DNA of 64,000 nt from Novosphingobium sp. 18050 (lineage in GTDB: Bacteria > Pseudomonadota > Alphaproteobacteria > Sphingomonadales > Sphingomonadaceae). The notes below the pieces were generated by a model, which worked only from the letters and a program-made list of their open reading frames with translations, made no database searches and had not been told where the DNA came from. Position numbers and translations under genes: made by a program. Shown here in pieces: positions 8,406 through 18,349 of the stretch (positions are counted from its first letter, which is position 1; each line of letters opens with the position of its first letter). The DNA lies in contig NZ_CACSJO010000016.1 of assembly GCF_902706195.1 (NCBI RefSeq), forward strand, positions 62,001-126,000. Direction: 5' to 3'.

Positions 8406-11400
8406 TCAGGCAGCCATCGGCACTCGTTCAGGACCGCGCCGCGCGGTCAACTCGATGCCCGATATGCCCGTTACGCTCTGCAATTGTTCGGCAAAGTCGC
8501 CATCCAGCGCAAAATCGCGACCGAGGCGTACTTTCTGCTCGCGGCCATTTCCCAGATGCAGGGTCGCAATCACCTCGCCGCTGCCCTTGGGGCCGGGGCG
8601 CATCAGCAGCGCCAGTTCCTGCACTGCCTCGACCCGGTCGATATCGAGCTTCAGCAGCATCCGCGCATCGGCCTTTACTTCCGCCAGAGGGCGCCCGCCG
8701 CGCACCGTAACGCGCGGAGGCTCGTCCACACTGGGCGAATCCAGCTCGACGTTGAGCAGGATGCAGGTGCCTTCCTTGGCCCACTTCACAAAGTTCTCGA
8801 CCAGGCTTTCCTCGAAGCACGAGGCCGAGAAATTGCCCGACTGGTCCGAGAAATCGGCCATGACGAAGTCCTTGCCGCGCTTGGTCTTGCGCCGCTGCAC
8901 GCTCTCCACCATCGCCGCCATGACCGCGCCGGTGCGCCCGCCTCCGCCGCCGCCCGCCATCAGGCTGGAATACGTGCGCGCGCCGTTGCCGCTGGCGACC
9001 ACGCGGTATTGCTCGACCGGGTGGGCGGCGAAGTAGAAGCCGAAATTCTCGCGCTCCTTCGCCATCTGGTCAATGCGGCTCCAGGGTTCCGCTTCGACAA
9101 GGCGCAGCCCCTGTTCGGCATGGTCATCGCCGCCGAACAGCGCGGCCTGCGTGGAATTGCGTTCGCGGGAGGAGCGGTCGGCCTCGGCCAGCAGGGTGTC
9201 CGCGTTGGCGAGGACTTTGGCGCGGTTCGGCTCCAGCGTATCGAAACCGCCCGCCGCGCCGAGGCTTTCAAGCTGGCGGCGGTTCATCGATCCGGCAGGC
9301 GCGCGCCGGAACACGTCATCCAGGCTGACGAACGGGCCATTGGCCACGCGCTCGGCGACGATGGCGTCCATCGCCTTTTCGCCGACGTTGCGAATGCCCG
9401 CCAGCGCATAGCGCACCGCGTGGCTTTCGGCGGTTTCCTCGACGATGAATTCCGCTTCCGAACGGTTGATGTCGGGCGGTGCCAGTTCGATGCCATTGCG
9501 GCGCGCGTCGTCGACGAAGATCGCCAGCTTTTCAGACTGGTGCATGTCGAAGCACATGGCGGCGGCGTAGAATTCGTGCGGGTAATGCGCCTTGAACCAG
9601 GCGGTGTGATAGGCAAGCAGCGCATAGGCGGCGGCGTGCGATTTGTTGAAGCCATAGCCGGCGAACTTGTCGATCAAGTCGAACAGTTCGTTGGCCTTGG
9701 CCGCTTCGATGCCGGATTCGCGCTTGCAGCCCTCGACGAAGCGCAGGCGCTGCGCGTCCATCTCGGCCTGGACTTTCTTGCCCATGGCGCGGCGCAGAAG
9801 GTCGGCGTCGCCCAGCGAGTAGCCCGCCAGGATCTGCGCGGCCTGCATGACCTGCTCCTGATAAACGAAAATCCCGTAGGTTTCCCCCAGGATCACCGAG
9901 AGCTTCTCGTGCGGATACTCGATCGCGGCGAGGCCGTTCTTGCGCTGGCCGAACAGCGGGATGTTGTCCATCGGGCCCGGACGGTAGAGCGAAACGAGCG
10001 CGATGATGTCGCCGAAGTTGGTCGGCTTCACCGCCGACAGCGTGCGGCGCATACCTTCCGATTCCAACTGGAACACGCCCACGGTGTCACCGCGCTTGAG
10101 CAGTTCGTAAACCGCAGGATCGTCCCAGCCCAGCGTCGAAAGGTTGATCGTGATGCCGCGCCGCTGGAGCAATTCGCCCGCCTTGTGCAGCACCGACAGC
10201 GTCTTGAGGCCGAGGAAGTCGAATTTGACGAGGCCCGTGTCCTCGACATATTTCATGTCGAACTGCGTCACCGGCATGTCGGAGCGCGGATCGCGGTAGA
10301 GCGGCACAAGCTGCGCCAGCGGACGGTCACCGATGACGACGCCCGCTGCGTGGGTGGAGGAGTTGCGCGGCAGGCCTTCCAGCTGCACCGCCAGATCGAC
10401 CAGCCGCCGCACTTCGGCGTCGTTGTCGTATTCGCGGCGGAATTCCGGAACCGGGCCGTCCTTGGTGACGCCGTGCTGCTTTCGCCCGTTGATAGTCTCG
10501 GTCAGCGTCCAGGGGTCGGTCGGATGGTTGGGCACCATCTTGCACAGGCTGTCGACCTTGCCGTAGCCCATCTGCAAGATGCGCCCGCAATCGCGCAGAA
10601 CCGCGCGGGCCTTCATCTTGCCGAAGGTGATGATCTGGGCGACGTGGTCCTCGCCGTACTTGGCCTGAACGTAGCGGATCACCTCACCGCGGCGGGTTTC
10701 GCAGAAGTCGATGTCGAAGTCAGGCATCGAGACGCGTTCCGGGTTGAGGAAGCGTTCGAACAGCAGGCCCAGCTTGAGCGGATCTAGCCCGGTGATGGTC
10801 AAGGCCCATGCCACCAGCGAGCCGGCGCCCGAACCACGCCCCGGACCCACGGGAATGCCGTTGTCGTTCGACCACTTGATGAAGTCGGCAACGATCAGGA
10901 AGTAGCCGGGGAAGCCCATGCCGACGATGATACCGACCTCGAAATCGAGGCGGTCGGCGTATTCGAGGAAGTCTTCGGTGACGCCTTTTTCGCGCAATCC
11001 TTCGTAGGCGGCGCGGCGCTCGTCGCCCTTGAGGGCCATGGCCTGGTCGAGTTCGTCGACGGTTACATCGGGCCAGTACGGCGCCAGACGCACGGCAAGG
11101 CCGAGGCGCGAATCGTCGGCGAGCATCCGTGCCTCACCCTCGCGGTCACCGGCGAGGCTGGGCAGCAGCGGCTTGCGCTTGGGCGGCGCATAGGCGCAGC
11201 GCTGCGCAACGACGAGGGTATTGGCCAGCGCCTCGGGCAGGTCGGCAAACAGTTCCTGCATGACCGGCATCGGCTTGACCCAGCGCTCGGACGAGGAGCG
11301 CGGGCGGTCGCCGGCGTCGATCTGGGTGGAGTTGGCGATGCACAGCAGCGCGTCATGCGCGGCGTGGAAGGTCTTTTCCGGGTACTGCGCCGGGTTGGAG

Positions 11401-12008
11401 GCGACCAGCGGGATATCGCGGCTGTAGGCGAGCGCGATCAGCTCCTCCTCGCTCTCGTCCTCCTCAGGCTCGCCGGTGCGGGTGATCTCGATGTAAAGAC
11501 GATCACCGAACAGCGACTGCAACGTGTCGCAATAGCTTTCCGCAGCGTCATACTTGCCGCCCGCGAAAAGCCGCGCCAGCGCGCCTTCGTTGCCGCCGGA
11601 AAGACAGATCAAACCGTCGGTGTAACCGCGCAGCGATTCGAGCTGGACATGGGGGTCCAGTTCCAGCGGACGGCTGAGGTGTGCGCGGCTGACGTGATGG
11701 CACAAGTTGAGCCAGCCCGCTTCGTTCTGCGCGAACAGGGCCAGCCAGTCGATCGGCAGTTCCTGCCCCTGCGCCTGAGCGCCGGGACGGGCGACGGCGA
11801 GGAACGCGCCGACGATCGGCTGCACGCCCGCGCTCTTGCACGCTCCCGCGAAGATCGGGGCGCCGTAGAGACCGTTACGATCGCAGATAGCGGCGGCGGG
11901 AAACTTGCGCTCCTTGGCCAGTTTGGCGATCGCCTTCGGCTCGATCGCGCCGTCCAGCATGGTGAAGCTGGAAAAGATGCGAAGCGGTACGAAGGGAGAA
12001 TGGGCCAT
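8406..12008 (-). CDS. dnaE: DNA polymerase III alpha subunit
   Basis: The 1200-residue replicative polymerase. Order: N-terminal PHP domain, palm/fingers with the catalytic aspartates in PDFDIDFCETRRGEVIRY and the third in KFDFLGLKTLSVLHKA, helix-hairpin-helix region, the clamp-binding pentapeptide QAALF at about residues 954-958, and a C-terminal OB fold (RRKTKRGKDFVMADFSDQSG). The replicative DnaE1 type is indicated by length, by the clamp motif and by the absence of a neighbouring imuB/imuA. Odd point: the PHP metal-site motif that reads RVHSxYS in E. coli reads RIFSSFT here, so the first His is lost. Monocistronic appearance, with the carboxylesterase 94 nt upstream on the same strand. 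Confidence 0.97.
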   Translation of the reverse strand: MAHSPFVPLRIFSSFTMLDGAIEPKAIAKLAKERKFPAAAICDRNGLYGAPIFAGACKSAGVQPIVGAFLAVARPGAQAQGQELPIDWLALFAQNEAGWLNLCHHVSRAHLSRPLELDPHVQLESLRGYTDGLICLSGGNEGALARLFAGGKYDAAESYCDTLQSLFGDRLYIEITRTGEPEEDESEEELIALAYSRDIPLVASNPAQYPEKTFHAAHDALLCIANSTQIDAGDRPRSSSERWVKPMPVMQELFADLPEALANTLVVAQRCAYAPPKRKPLLPSLAGDREGEARMLADDSRLGLAVRLAPYWPDVTVDELDQAMALKGDERRAAYEGLREKGVTEDFLEYADRLDFEVGIIVGMGFPGYFLIVADFIKWSNDNGIPVGPGRGSGAGSLVAWALTITGLDPLKLGLLFERFLNPERVSMPDFDIDFCETRRGEVIRYVQAKYGEDHVAQIITFGKMKARAVLRDCGRILQMGYGKVDSLCKMVPNHPTDPWTLTETINGRKQHGVTKDGPVPEFRREYDNDAEVRRLVDLAVQLEGLPRNSSTHAAGVVIGDRPLAQLVPLYRDPRSDMPVTQFDMKYVEDTGLVKFDFLGLKTLSVLHKAGELLQRRGITINLSTLGWDDPAVYELLKRGDTVGVFQLESEGMRRTLSAVKPTNFGDIIALVSLYRPGPMDNIPLFGQRKNGLAAIEYPHEKLSVILGETYGIFVYQEQVMQAAQILAGYSLGDADLLRRAMGKKVQAEMDAQRLRFVEGCKRESGIEAAKANELFDLIDKFAGYGFNKSHAAAYALLAYHTAWFKAHYPHEFYAAAMCFDMHQSEKLAIFVDDARRNGIELAPPDINRSEAEFIVEETAESHAVRYALAGIRNVGEKAMDAIVAERVANGPFVSLDDVFRRAPAGSMNRRQLESLGAAGGFDTLEPNRAKVLANADTLLAEADRSSRERNSTQAALFGGDDHAEQGLRLVEAEPWSRIDQMAKERENFGFYFAAHPVEQYRVVASGNGARTYSSLMAGGGGGGRTGAVMAAMVESVQRRKTKRGKDFVMADFSDQSGNFSASCFEESLVENFVKWAKEGTCILLNVELDSPSVDEPPRVTVRGGRPLAEVKADARMLLKLDIDRVEAVQELALLMRPGPKGSGEVIATLHLGNGREQKVRLGRDFALDGDFAEQLQSVTGISGIELTARRGPERVPMAA

Positions 12009-12102
12009 CGCCCAAATTTAGGCATTGGGCATGGGCGGGATCAAGAGCGCGCGGGGGAAAAGGCAGGGGATAGCCCCGCCCTCCCCTCCATTTGGCGCAC
12101 CT

Positions 12103-13533
12103 TCAGGGCTTGCGGGTGAGCGGATCGCGCCCGACCCGCGCCTCGCCGTCGGCGGCGAAGTCCATGATCTCGTCCTTTGCGCCGTCGTAGCGCGGCCATA
12201 ACGGCAGTACCCCGCCGTTCGGATCGCCCTTCTTCGCGAAAGCGACAACTGCGTCGCTGATCATCTCACCCACATGATTATCGCGTGCGGTAGTGGTGTC
12301 CGCGTATTTGATAGCCTGTGTATCGAAGAAGAACGGAATGTCCGAGGCATGGCCCGCGCCCTTCGCCTTTAGCGAGGATGCCACGTAGGAGAAGCGATAG
12401 GCATAGACAGGCACACCGGCCTTCGTCAGCGTCGCCGCGACGTCACGTGCACCCTTGATCATCATGCCGTCCGCGCCGCCGATATCATCGCTGGTCGCAC
12501 CGACCATGACCGGGATCTTGTTGAATTTTCCGTCGGCATAGGCCTTCTGCATGTCCACCGCGATACGGCCGTCCGCGAAAGGCGAAGAGAACGCCGGCCG
12601 CGGCGAAGCGAACAGCGCTGCCAGATTAAGCCCGTCGACCACCTTTTCCGCTGGCAAGGCACGCAGTTTCGCCAGCGCCCGAGGATCGTCCGCCGCAATG
12701 CCCTGCGCGGCAGCGAAGTCCTGTCCGGATTTTTCGGCCTGCGCCATGTCATCCTTGCCGAACATGTCGCCATTGCCGCCAGACATGATGACCGCCCGGT
12801 GGAACAGACCCTGGCTCAGCGGCGACGTCAGCAGCATGTGCACCGAAAATCCGCCCGCGCTTTCGCCCATCAGGGTAACGTTGCCGGGGTCCCCGCCGAA
12901 AGCCGCGATGTTGTCATGCACCCATTTGAGCGCGGCGACCTGATCGAGCGTGCCGTAGTTGCCCAGCATCCCGCCGTCGGCATCCTTTGCGCTCAGCTGC
13001 GGATGGGCGAACGTCCCGAAACGGCCGAGGCGGTAGTTGAAGCTGACCACGACAACGCCCTTTTCGGCGAGTTCCCTGCCCGAATAAGTCGGCGGAGAAG
13101 ACCCCCCATTCACGAAGCCGCCACCGTAAACCCACAGGACGACCGGCAGCTTGCCTTTGGCCGTGCCAGTCGCATGGGCCGGCTTCCAGACGTTTAAGTA
13201 GAGACAATCCTCAGCCGGCGGGGTGCCCAGCGGGGCGGCGTCGCTGGGGAACGGCTTTTGCATGCAGTCATGCGCATAGGCGGTGGCGGCGCGCACGCCC
13301 TGCCACGCCGCTGCCGGCTGCGGCGCCCGCCAGCGCAACTCGCCCACCGGCGGCGCGGCGAAGGGAATACCCTTCCAGCTGATAACGCCTTCCTCCATCA
13401 CGCCAGAGACCTTGCCGGTCTTCGTCTCGGCGATGGGGTCCTTTGCCAGCACCGGCACACAGGCGGCCGAGGCAAGCGCGATCGATACCAGCGCGGAGGC
13501 GGCAAGAGCCGAGGAAAAACGCAGACGCTGCAT
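12103..13533 (-). CDS. Type B carboxylesterase, exported
   Basis: A 476-residue alpha/beta-hydrolase of the carboxylesterase/cholinesterase type with a signal peptide (about 30 residues, ending in VPVLA). The nucleophile is S225 in GESAGG; the oxyanion segment WVYGGGFVNGG lies near 130 and the catalytic His is in KGAGHASDIPFFF near 395. It hydrolyses carboxylic esters, probably in the periplasm. Cys pairs near residues 90-112 fit the family's disulfide. The ribosome site is GGAG 9-10 nt before the ATG. It lies upstream of dnaE on the same strand, with no functional link evident. Substrate unknown. Confidence 0.9.
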   Translation of the reverse strand: MQRLRFSSALAASALVSIALASAACVPVLAKDPIAETKTGKVSGVMEEGVISWKGIPFAAPPVGELRWRAPQPAAAWQGVRAATAYAHDCMQKPFPSDAAPLGTPPAEDCLYLNVWKPAHATGTAKGKLPVVLWVYGGGFVNGGSSPPTYSGRELAEKGVVVVSFNYRLGRFGTFAHPQLSAKDADGGMLGNYGTLDQVAALKWVHDNIAAFGGDPGNVTLMGESAGGFSVHMLLTSPLSQGLFHRAVIMSGGNGDMFGKDDMAQAEKSGQDFAAAQGIAADDPRALAKLRALPAEKVVDGLNLAALFASPRPAFSSPFADGRIAVDMQKAYADGKFNKIPVMVGATSDDIGGADGMMIKGARDVAATLTKAGVPVYAYRFSYVASSLKAKGAGHASDIPFFFDTQAIKYADTTTARDNHVGEMISDAVVAFAKKGDPNGGVLPLWPRYDGAKDEIMDFAADGEARVGRDPLTRKP

Positions 13534-13647
13534 CTTGGGATGACTCCGAGAGGGGAAGCGGGAACGCCGTGGGTCGACCGAAACGCCCGCCGTATCGATC
13601 CATCGCGGACGTACTAAGAGCCGGACAGGCTCCCGGTGACGAATGCG

Positions 13648-14151
13648 CTAGAGCAGCGCCTCGATATCGCGGGCCATCGCGGCCGGCTTGTCGGTGGGCG
13701 CATAGCGGCGGACCACCTTGCCTTCGCGGTCGATGAGAAACTTGGTGAAATTCCATTTGATCGACTTCGACCCCAGCAGTCCGGGCGCCTGCGCCTTCAG
13801 CCATTCGTAGAGCGGCGCAGTGCCGGCTCCGTTGACTTCGACTTTGCCCATCAGCGGGAACGACAGGCCGAAATTCACTTCGCAGAATGCGGCGATCTCG
13901 TCAGCTTCTCCCGGCTCCTGCCCGCCGAACTGGTTACACGGGAAGGCCATCACCTCGAAGCCACGCTCACGGTAATTCTGCCAGAGTTCCTCCAGACCAC
14001 TGTACTGCGGAGTGAAGCCGCACTTGCTGGCGGTGTTGACCACCAGCACCACCTTGCCGAGGCGATCGGCAAGGCTCACCGTCTCGCCATTCGGCAGGAC
14101 GGCGGTGAAGTCGGCGATGGTCTGCGGATTTGCCTTCACACCCACGGCCAT
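13648..14151 (-). CDS. Glutathione peroxidase family protein
   Basis: A 167-residue thiol peroxidase that reduces hydroperoxides. The peroxidatic residue is C44 in NTASKCGFTPQY (cysteine, not selenocysteine); the family Gln/Trp positions appear in FPCNQFGGQEPG and KWNFTKFLI. Bacterial members often use thioredoxin rather than glutathione. The ATG at 14151 overlaps the stop of the upstream small gene by one base (TGATG), so the two are translationally coupled. Start chosen by this coupling and by family length. Confidence 0.92.
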   Translation of the reverse strand: MAVGVKANPQTIADFTAVLPNGETVSLADRLGKVVLVVNTASKCGFTPQYSGLEELWQNYRERGFEVMAFPCNQFGGQEPGEADEIAAFCEVNFGLSFPLMGKVEVNGAGTAPLYEWLKAQAPGLLGSKSIKWNFTKFLIDREGKVVRRYAPTDKPAAMARDIEALL

Positions 14152-14429
14152 CACGCCAGAGGGAAGTCGGCGCGGCGCGACAGCCTGCGTATCTCGCCGA
14201 TGCGGAATGTGTGGTCGCCGTCCTTCTGGATGGCATAATCGTCCTGTCGCTCCTCCGGCATGCCGAGGACAAAACGGATCAGTTCGGCCACCGTGCCGCG
14301 CCGGATGGTCTTGAACCGGTGGAACAGACCGCCGCCATCCTCGCACTTGTGAAGCTCAGCGGAATCGTCCCAGCCAAAGCCCTTAGCCGGGCCGGTGCTG
14401 GTCTCGATGGTGGAGGGGGTGTCGCTCAT
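14151..14429 (-). CDS. Conserved small protein coupled to glutathione peroxidase
   Basis: A 92-residue soluble protein, no signal peptide or membrane segment, with one cysteine (HKCEDGGGLFHRF) and a basic/acidic C-terminus ending RRADFPLA. I do not recognise a family. I chose ATG at 14429 (AGAAGG upstream); an earlier ATG at 14465 would add 12 residues. Its stop overlaps the peroxidase start by one base, which suggests a shared transcript and possibly a redox-related job (inference only). Confidence 0.65.
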   Translation of the reverse strand: MSDTPSTIETSTGPAKGFGWDDSAELHKCEDGGGLFHRFKTIRRGTVAELIRFVLGMPEERQDDYAIQKDGDHTFRIGEIRRLSRRADFPLA

Positions 14430-14528
14430 GGGCGCTGACCTTCTTTTCTGTTCAAACTGACACATTCGATGTGGGAACAGAAAATCCCGAGGTCAACGCT
14501 GGTTCCGCGACAATCCTGCGCGGCCCCT

Positions 14529-15227
14529 CTATGTCAGCACACCATCGTGCAGACGCACCACGCGGTCCATTGCTGCGGCCAGCCGTTCGTTGTGGGTGGC
14601 CACCAGCGCAGCGCTGCCCTCCCCCCGCACAAGCGCGAGGAACTGGGCGAAAACCTTGTCGGCGGTCGCCTCGTCGAGGTTGCCGGTCGGCTCGTCGGCC
14701 AGCACCAGATGGGGGCGGTTGGCCAGCGCACGCGCCACTGCGACGCGCTGCTGCTCGCCGCCCGAGAGCTTGCTGGGACGGTGTTCCAGACGCTGGCCGA
14801 GGCCCAGCGCGGTCAGCAGTTCACGCGCCCGCTCGTCACACTCACCCCTGGGCCTGCCGGTGATGAGCTGCGGCAGGACAACGTTCTCGATCGCGTTGAA
14901 GTCCGGCAGCAGGTGATGGAACTGGTAGACGAAACCAATGTGATCGCGGCGCACGGCAGCGCGCTGGTCCTTGCCCAGCTTGCTGGCGTCGATCCCGGCG
15001 ATCTCGATCTTGCCGCCGAAGCCGCCTTCCAGCAGGCCGATTGCCTGCAGCATGGTCGACTTGCCCGAGCCGGATGGCCCAAGCAGGCCGACGATCTCGC
15101 CGGGGCGCACTGTCAGGTTCACGCCGCGCAGCACGTCGATACGCACCCCGCCCTGCTCGAAACTGCGGGTAACTTCGGTGAGATGCGCCACCGGCGCAGT
15201 CGAGGAAGCAACGATGGTTTCACTCAT
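14529..15227 (-). CDS. lolD: Lipoprotein-releasing ABC transporter ATPase
   Basis: A 232-residue ABC ATPase of the MacB/LolD group. Walker A is GPSGSGKS (residues 50-57), the Q-loop lies in [19 protein letters not shown], the signature is [15 protein letters not shown] and Walker B is [13 protein letters not shown]. The phrase FHHLLPDF matches the LolD consensus. It powers extraction of outer-membrane lipoproteins from the inner membrane for transfer to LolA. ATG at 15227 overlaps the upstream permease stop by 8 nt, confirming an operon. Further upstream in-frame codons exist but lie inside lolC. Confidence 0.93.
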   Translation of the reverse strand: MSETIVASSTAPVAHLTEVTRSFEQGGVRIDVLRGVNLTVRPGEIVGLLGPSGSGKSTMLQAIGLLEGGFGGKIEIAGIDASKLGKDQRAAVRRDHIGFVYQFHHLLPDFNAIENVVLPQLITGRPRGECDERARELLTALGLGQRLEHRPSKLSGGEQQRVAVARALANRPHLVLADEPTGNLDEATADKVFAQFLALVRGEGSAALVATHNERLAAAMDRVVRLHDGVLT

Positions 15228-16500
15228 AACGCAGCACCTGCACGGGATCGGTGCTCGCCGCCCTGTAGGCCGGGTAGAGCGTGGCAAGGAAGCTGAACAC
15301 CAGCGCCATACCGCAGATCGTGATGATCTCGACAGGGTCGGAGCGCGAGGGCAGCTCTGTCAGGAAGCGGATCGAGGGATCCCACAGGTTCTGGCCCGTG
15401 ACGATCTCCACCGCATGGACGATCGGCTGGCGGAAGAACAGGAACACGAAGCCGAGCGCGAGGCCCACCAGCGTCCCCATCGCGCCGATACAGAAGCCCG
15501 CCGTCACGAAGACCTTCAGCAGCGAGCGGCGCGTGGCCCCCATCGTGCGCAGGATCGCGATGTCGCGGGTCTTGGCGCGCACCAGCATGATGAGCGAGGA
15601 CAGAATGTTGAACACCGCCACCAGCACGATGATCGAAAGCACCACGAACATCGCCACCCGCTCCACCGCCAGCGCCTCGAACAGCGAGGCATTGATGGTC
15701 TTCCAGTCGGTGACTACGGCCCTGCCCTGTAGCTGACGCGTCAGGGGAGCGAGGATAGTGCCTACGTTGTCGGGATCGTTGGTGGTCACTTCGATCGTAC
15801 CGATCGAATCGCCGCTCAGCAAAAGCGTCTGCGCATCCTTCATCGGCATCACCACGAAGGCGTTGTCATAGTCATAGACGCCGATCTCGAAGACCGCCGA
15901 CACCTTGTAGGCGATCTGGCGCGGCACCGTGCCGAAGGGGGTGGAACGCCCCTGCGGGTTGATGATGGTGATCACGTCGCCCACTTGCGCGCCAAGGTTC
16001 TGGGCAAGCTGCTTGCCGATCGCCACATTGTCGCTGCCGGGCTTGAGTTCGGCCAGACTTCCGGCTTTCACCTTATCCTGGATACGTCCGATGTCCTCGG
16101 CGGTGTTGCCGCGTACCAGGATCGCCTCGACGCGGCCGTTGAAGCTGGCCAGCAGCGGCTGCTCGATCAGCGGCGAGGCTCTGACCACGCCCTTGGTGGC
16201 GCGCACATCCTTGAGCACGCGCTCCCAGTCATCGAGCCGGCCACCGTAGGCCTGGATGATGGCATGGCCGTTGAGATTGACGATCTTGTCGAACAGTTCC
16301 GCGCGGAAACCGTTCATCACGCTCATGACGATCACCAGCGCGGCGACGCCCAGCGCCACCGCGACAAGGCTGATACCGGCGACCAGCGCAATGAAGCGCT
16401 CGCCCTTGCCCGGCAGCATGTAGCGCTTGGCGATAGTCCATTCGAAAGGGGATAGGATCAAGCGACGGGTCCGTCTGTGATCTGGGAGGTAGGGCGGCAT
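15220..16500 (-). CDS. lolC: Lipoprotein-releasing ABC transporter permease (LolC/LolE type)
   Basis: Inner-membrane permease of the Lol system. After a short cytoplasmic start ([20 protein letters not shown]) comes TM1 ([20 protein letters not shown]), a periplasmic domain of about 200 residues, and three C-terminal TM segments, the MacB/FtsX-like topology. ATG at 16500 gives 426 residues but lacks a clear ribosome site; TTG at 16461 would give 413, the common family length. A single permease with one ATPase is typical of alphaproteobacteria, where it works as a LolF-like homodimer (family knowledge). Overlaps lolD by 8 nt. Confidence 0.9.
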   Translation of the reverse strand: MPPYLPDHRRTRRLILSPFEWTIAKRYMLPGKGERFIALVAGISLVAVALGVAALVIVMSVMNGFRAELFDKIVNLNGHAIIQAYGGRLDDWERVLKDVRATKGVVRASPLIEQPLLASFNGRVEAILVRGNTAEDIGRIQDKVKAGSLAELKPGSDNVAIGKQLAQNLGAQVGDVITIINPQGRSTPFGTVPRQIAYKVSAVFEIGVYDYDNAFVVMPMKDAQTLLLSGDSIGTIEVTTNDPDNVGTILAPLTRQLQGRAVVTDWKTINASLFEALAVERVAMFVVLSIIVLVAVFNILSSLIMLVRAKTRDIAILRTMGATRRSLLKVFVTAGFCIGAMGTLVGLALGFVFLFFRQPIVHAVEIVTGQNLWDPSIRFLTELPSRSDPVEIITICGMALVFSFLATLYPAYRAASTDPVQVLRYE

Positions 16501-16900
16501 TAGAGTTGCGGGAACAGGCTGGCAAGCACGGCGAGAAAACCGGGGCACGGGAAAACCCGGTGCCCGCCAGCACCCATCGTCATGCTGAGGACGAGTGAGA
16601 CCGGGTAAGGTTCCACACCTGAACGCAGCATGGCACGGAAAAACCCGCACCGCATACTACATACTATAAGGACTCTGCGCCGCCCCACCCGGCCCCGTCC
16701 GGCTGAGCAGAGGCTTTGTCCAGGCATCTCCGTCCAAACGATTCGCCCGCTCACCTGTCATCGCCGCGTCACAAGCACGGCCCAGGAACCCGCCGGATCA
16801 CGCGTTCCGCTGCATGTCGTGCCCTTCCCCCTTGCTTTTGCCGACAATCGCAGCCAAATGCGCGGGCGTTATGACGCGCCAGCGGGCTGGACATAAATCC
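16501..16900. other. Divergent intergenic region lolC/purF
   Basis: About 400 nt with no credible gene. It must hold the promoters of lolC (minus) and purF (plus). In the lolC leader there is a hairpin at 16543-16565 (GGGCAC-GGG-AAAA-CCC-G-GTGCCC, one bulge). An AT-rich patch around 16653-16670 (ATACTACATACTATAAGG) stands out from the GC-rich background and is the best candidate for a promoter core. No riboswitch fold was recognised. Confidence 0.4.
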
Positions 16901-18349
16901 ATGAACATTACTCATCCCTTTCTCGATTCGGACGGGGACAAGCTGCGCGAAGAGTGCGGCATTTTCGGCGTTATCGGAGCCAAAGAATCAGCGGCCATCA
17001 CCGCTGCCGGACTCCATTCCCTTCAGCATCGCGGCCAGGAGGCGGTGGGCATCACCAGCTTCTCGGGCGACGAGTTCCACTCGCACCGAGGCATCGGCCA
17101 CGTGGCGCAAGTGTTCAGCCAGAAGGAGCTGGACACCCTGCCCGGCAACATGGCCTCGGGCCATGTGCGCTACGCCACCACCGGCGGATCGGGCCTGCGC
17201 AACGTCCAGCCGCTGTTCGCCGACCTTGCCGCGGGCGGCTTTGCCATCGCGCATAACGGCAACATTTCCAACGCGATGACGCTGAAGCATGACCTTGTGT
17301 CGAAGGGGTCGATCTTCCAGTCGACCTCGGACACCGAAGTCATCATCCACCTCGTCGCGACCAGCCGCTACCCCACGCTGCTCGACCGCTTTGTCGATGC
17401 GCTGCGCATGGTGGAAGGCGCTTACTCGCTGATCTGCATGACCCCGGAAGGCATGATCGCCTGCCGCGATCCGCTGGGCATCCGCCCGCTGGTGATGGGC
17501 CGCATCGGCGATGCCACCGTGTTCGCCTCCGAAACCGTCGCATTCGACATCGTCGGCGCGGAGTTCATCCGCTCGATCGAGCCGGGCGAACTGGTCCAGG
17601 TCGACCACAAGGGCACGATTTCCAGCCACCGCCCCTTCGGGGACCCGTCGCCGCGCCCCTGCATCTTCGAACACGTCTACTTCTCGCGCCCCGACTCGGT
17701 GATGGACGGCCTTTCGGTCTATCAGGTGCGCAAGCAGATCGGCGTCGAGCTGGCCAAGGAAGCCTTCGCGGACGCAGATGTCGTCATTCCGGTGCCTGAC
17801 AGCGGCGTCCCCGCCGCCATCGGCTATGCGCAGGAATCGGGCATCCCGTTCGAACTGGGCATCATCCGCTCGCATTACGTGGGCCGGACCTTCATCCAGC
17901 CGGGCGATGCTGCCCGCCATGCCGACGTAAAGCGCAAGCACAACGCCAACCGCGCCATCGTGGAAGGCAAGCGGATCGTCCTTATCGACGACTCGATCGT
18001 GCGCGGCACCACGTCCAAGAAGATCGTCGAGATGATGCGCGATGCCGGCGCTGCCGAAGTGCACATGCGCATCGCCAGCCCGCCGACCGAGTACTCATGC
18101 TTCTACGGCGTCGACACGCCCGAGCGTTCGAAGCTGCTGGCCGCAACCATGGATACCCAGGCCATGGCCGACTTCATCAAGGCCGACAGCCTCGCCTTCG
18201 TCTCGATCGACGGGCTTTACCGCGCGGTCGGTGAAGAAAAGCGCGCCAACAAGTGCCCGCAGTTCTGCGACGCCTGCTTCACCGGCGAATACCCCACAAA
18301 GCTGACCGACTTCTCCGACCGTTTCCCGGCGGAGCTGAACGCCGCGTGA
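16901..18349 (+). CDS. purF: Amidophosphoribosyltransferase
   Basis: First committed step of purine synthesis: PRPP plus glutamine gives 5-phosphoribosylamine. The 482-residue protein has an N-terminal Ntn glutaminase whose nucleophile is C19 in REECGIFGVIG, so an 18-residue propeptide would have to be removed, and a C-terminal phosphoribosyltransferase domain with the PRPP loop VLIDDSIVRGTTSKK. Cysteines in CPQFCDACFTGEYP near the end resemble the Fe-S-binding type. ATG at 16901 fits the family; no strong ribosome site precedes it. Its stop overlaps the next gene's GTG start by 4 nt. Confidence 0.97.
   Translation: MNITHPFLDSDGDKLREECGIFGVIGAKESAAITAAGLHSLQHRGQEAVGITSFSGDEFHSHRGIGHVAQVFSQKELDTLPGNMASGHVRYATTGGSGLRNVQPLFADLAAGGFAIAHNGNISNAMTLKHDLVSKGSIFQSTSDTEVIIHLVATSRYPTLLDRFVDALRMVEGAYSLICMTPEGMIACRDPLGIRPLVMGRIGDATVFASETVAFDIVGAEFIRSIEPGELVQVDHKGTISSHRPFGDPSPRPCIFEHVYFSRPDSVMDGLSVYQVRKQIGVELAKEAFADADVVIPVPDSGVPAAIGYAQESGIPFELGIIRSHYVGRTFIQPGDAARHADVKRKHNANRAIVEGKRIVLIDDSIVRGTTSKKIVEMMRDAGAAEVHMRIASPPTEYSCFYGVDTPERSKLLAATMDTQAMADFIKADSLAFVSIDGLYRAVGEEKRANKCPQFCDACFTGEYPTKLTDFSDRFPAELNAA

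Noticed and set aside
8484..10787. A 767-codon open frame on the plus strand opposite dnaE
   Set aside because: It is the antisense shadow of the dnaE coding frame in GC-rich DNA; its translation is Arg/His/Ala/Gly-biased, has no recognisable domain and no ribosome site.
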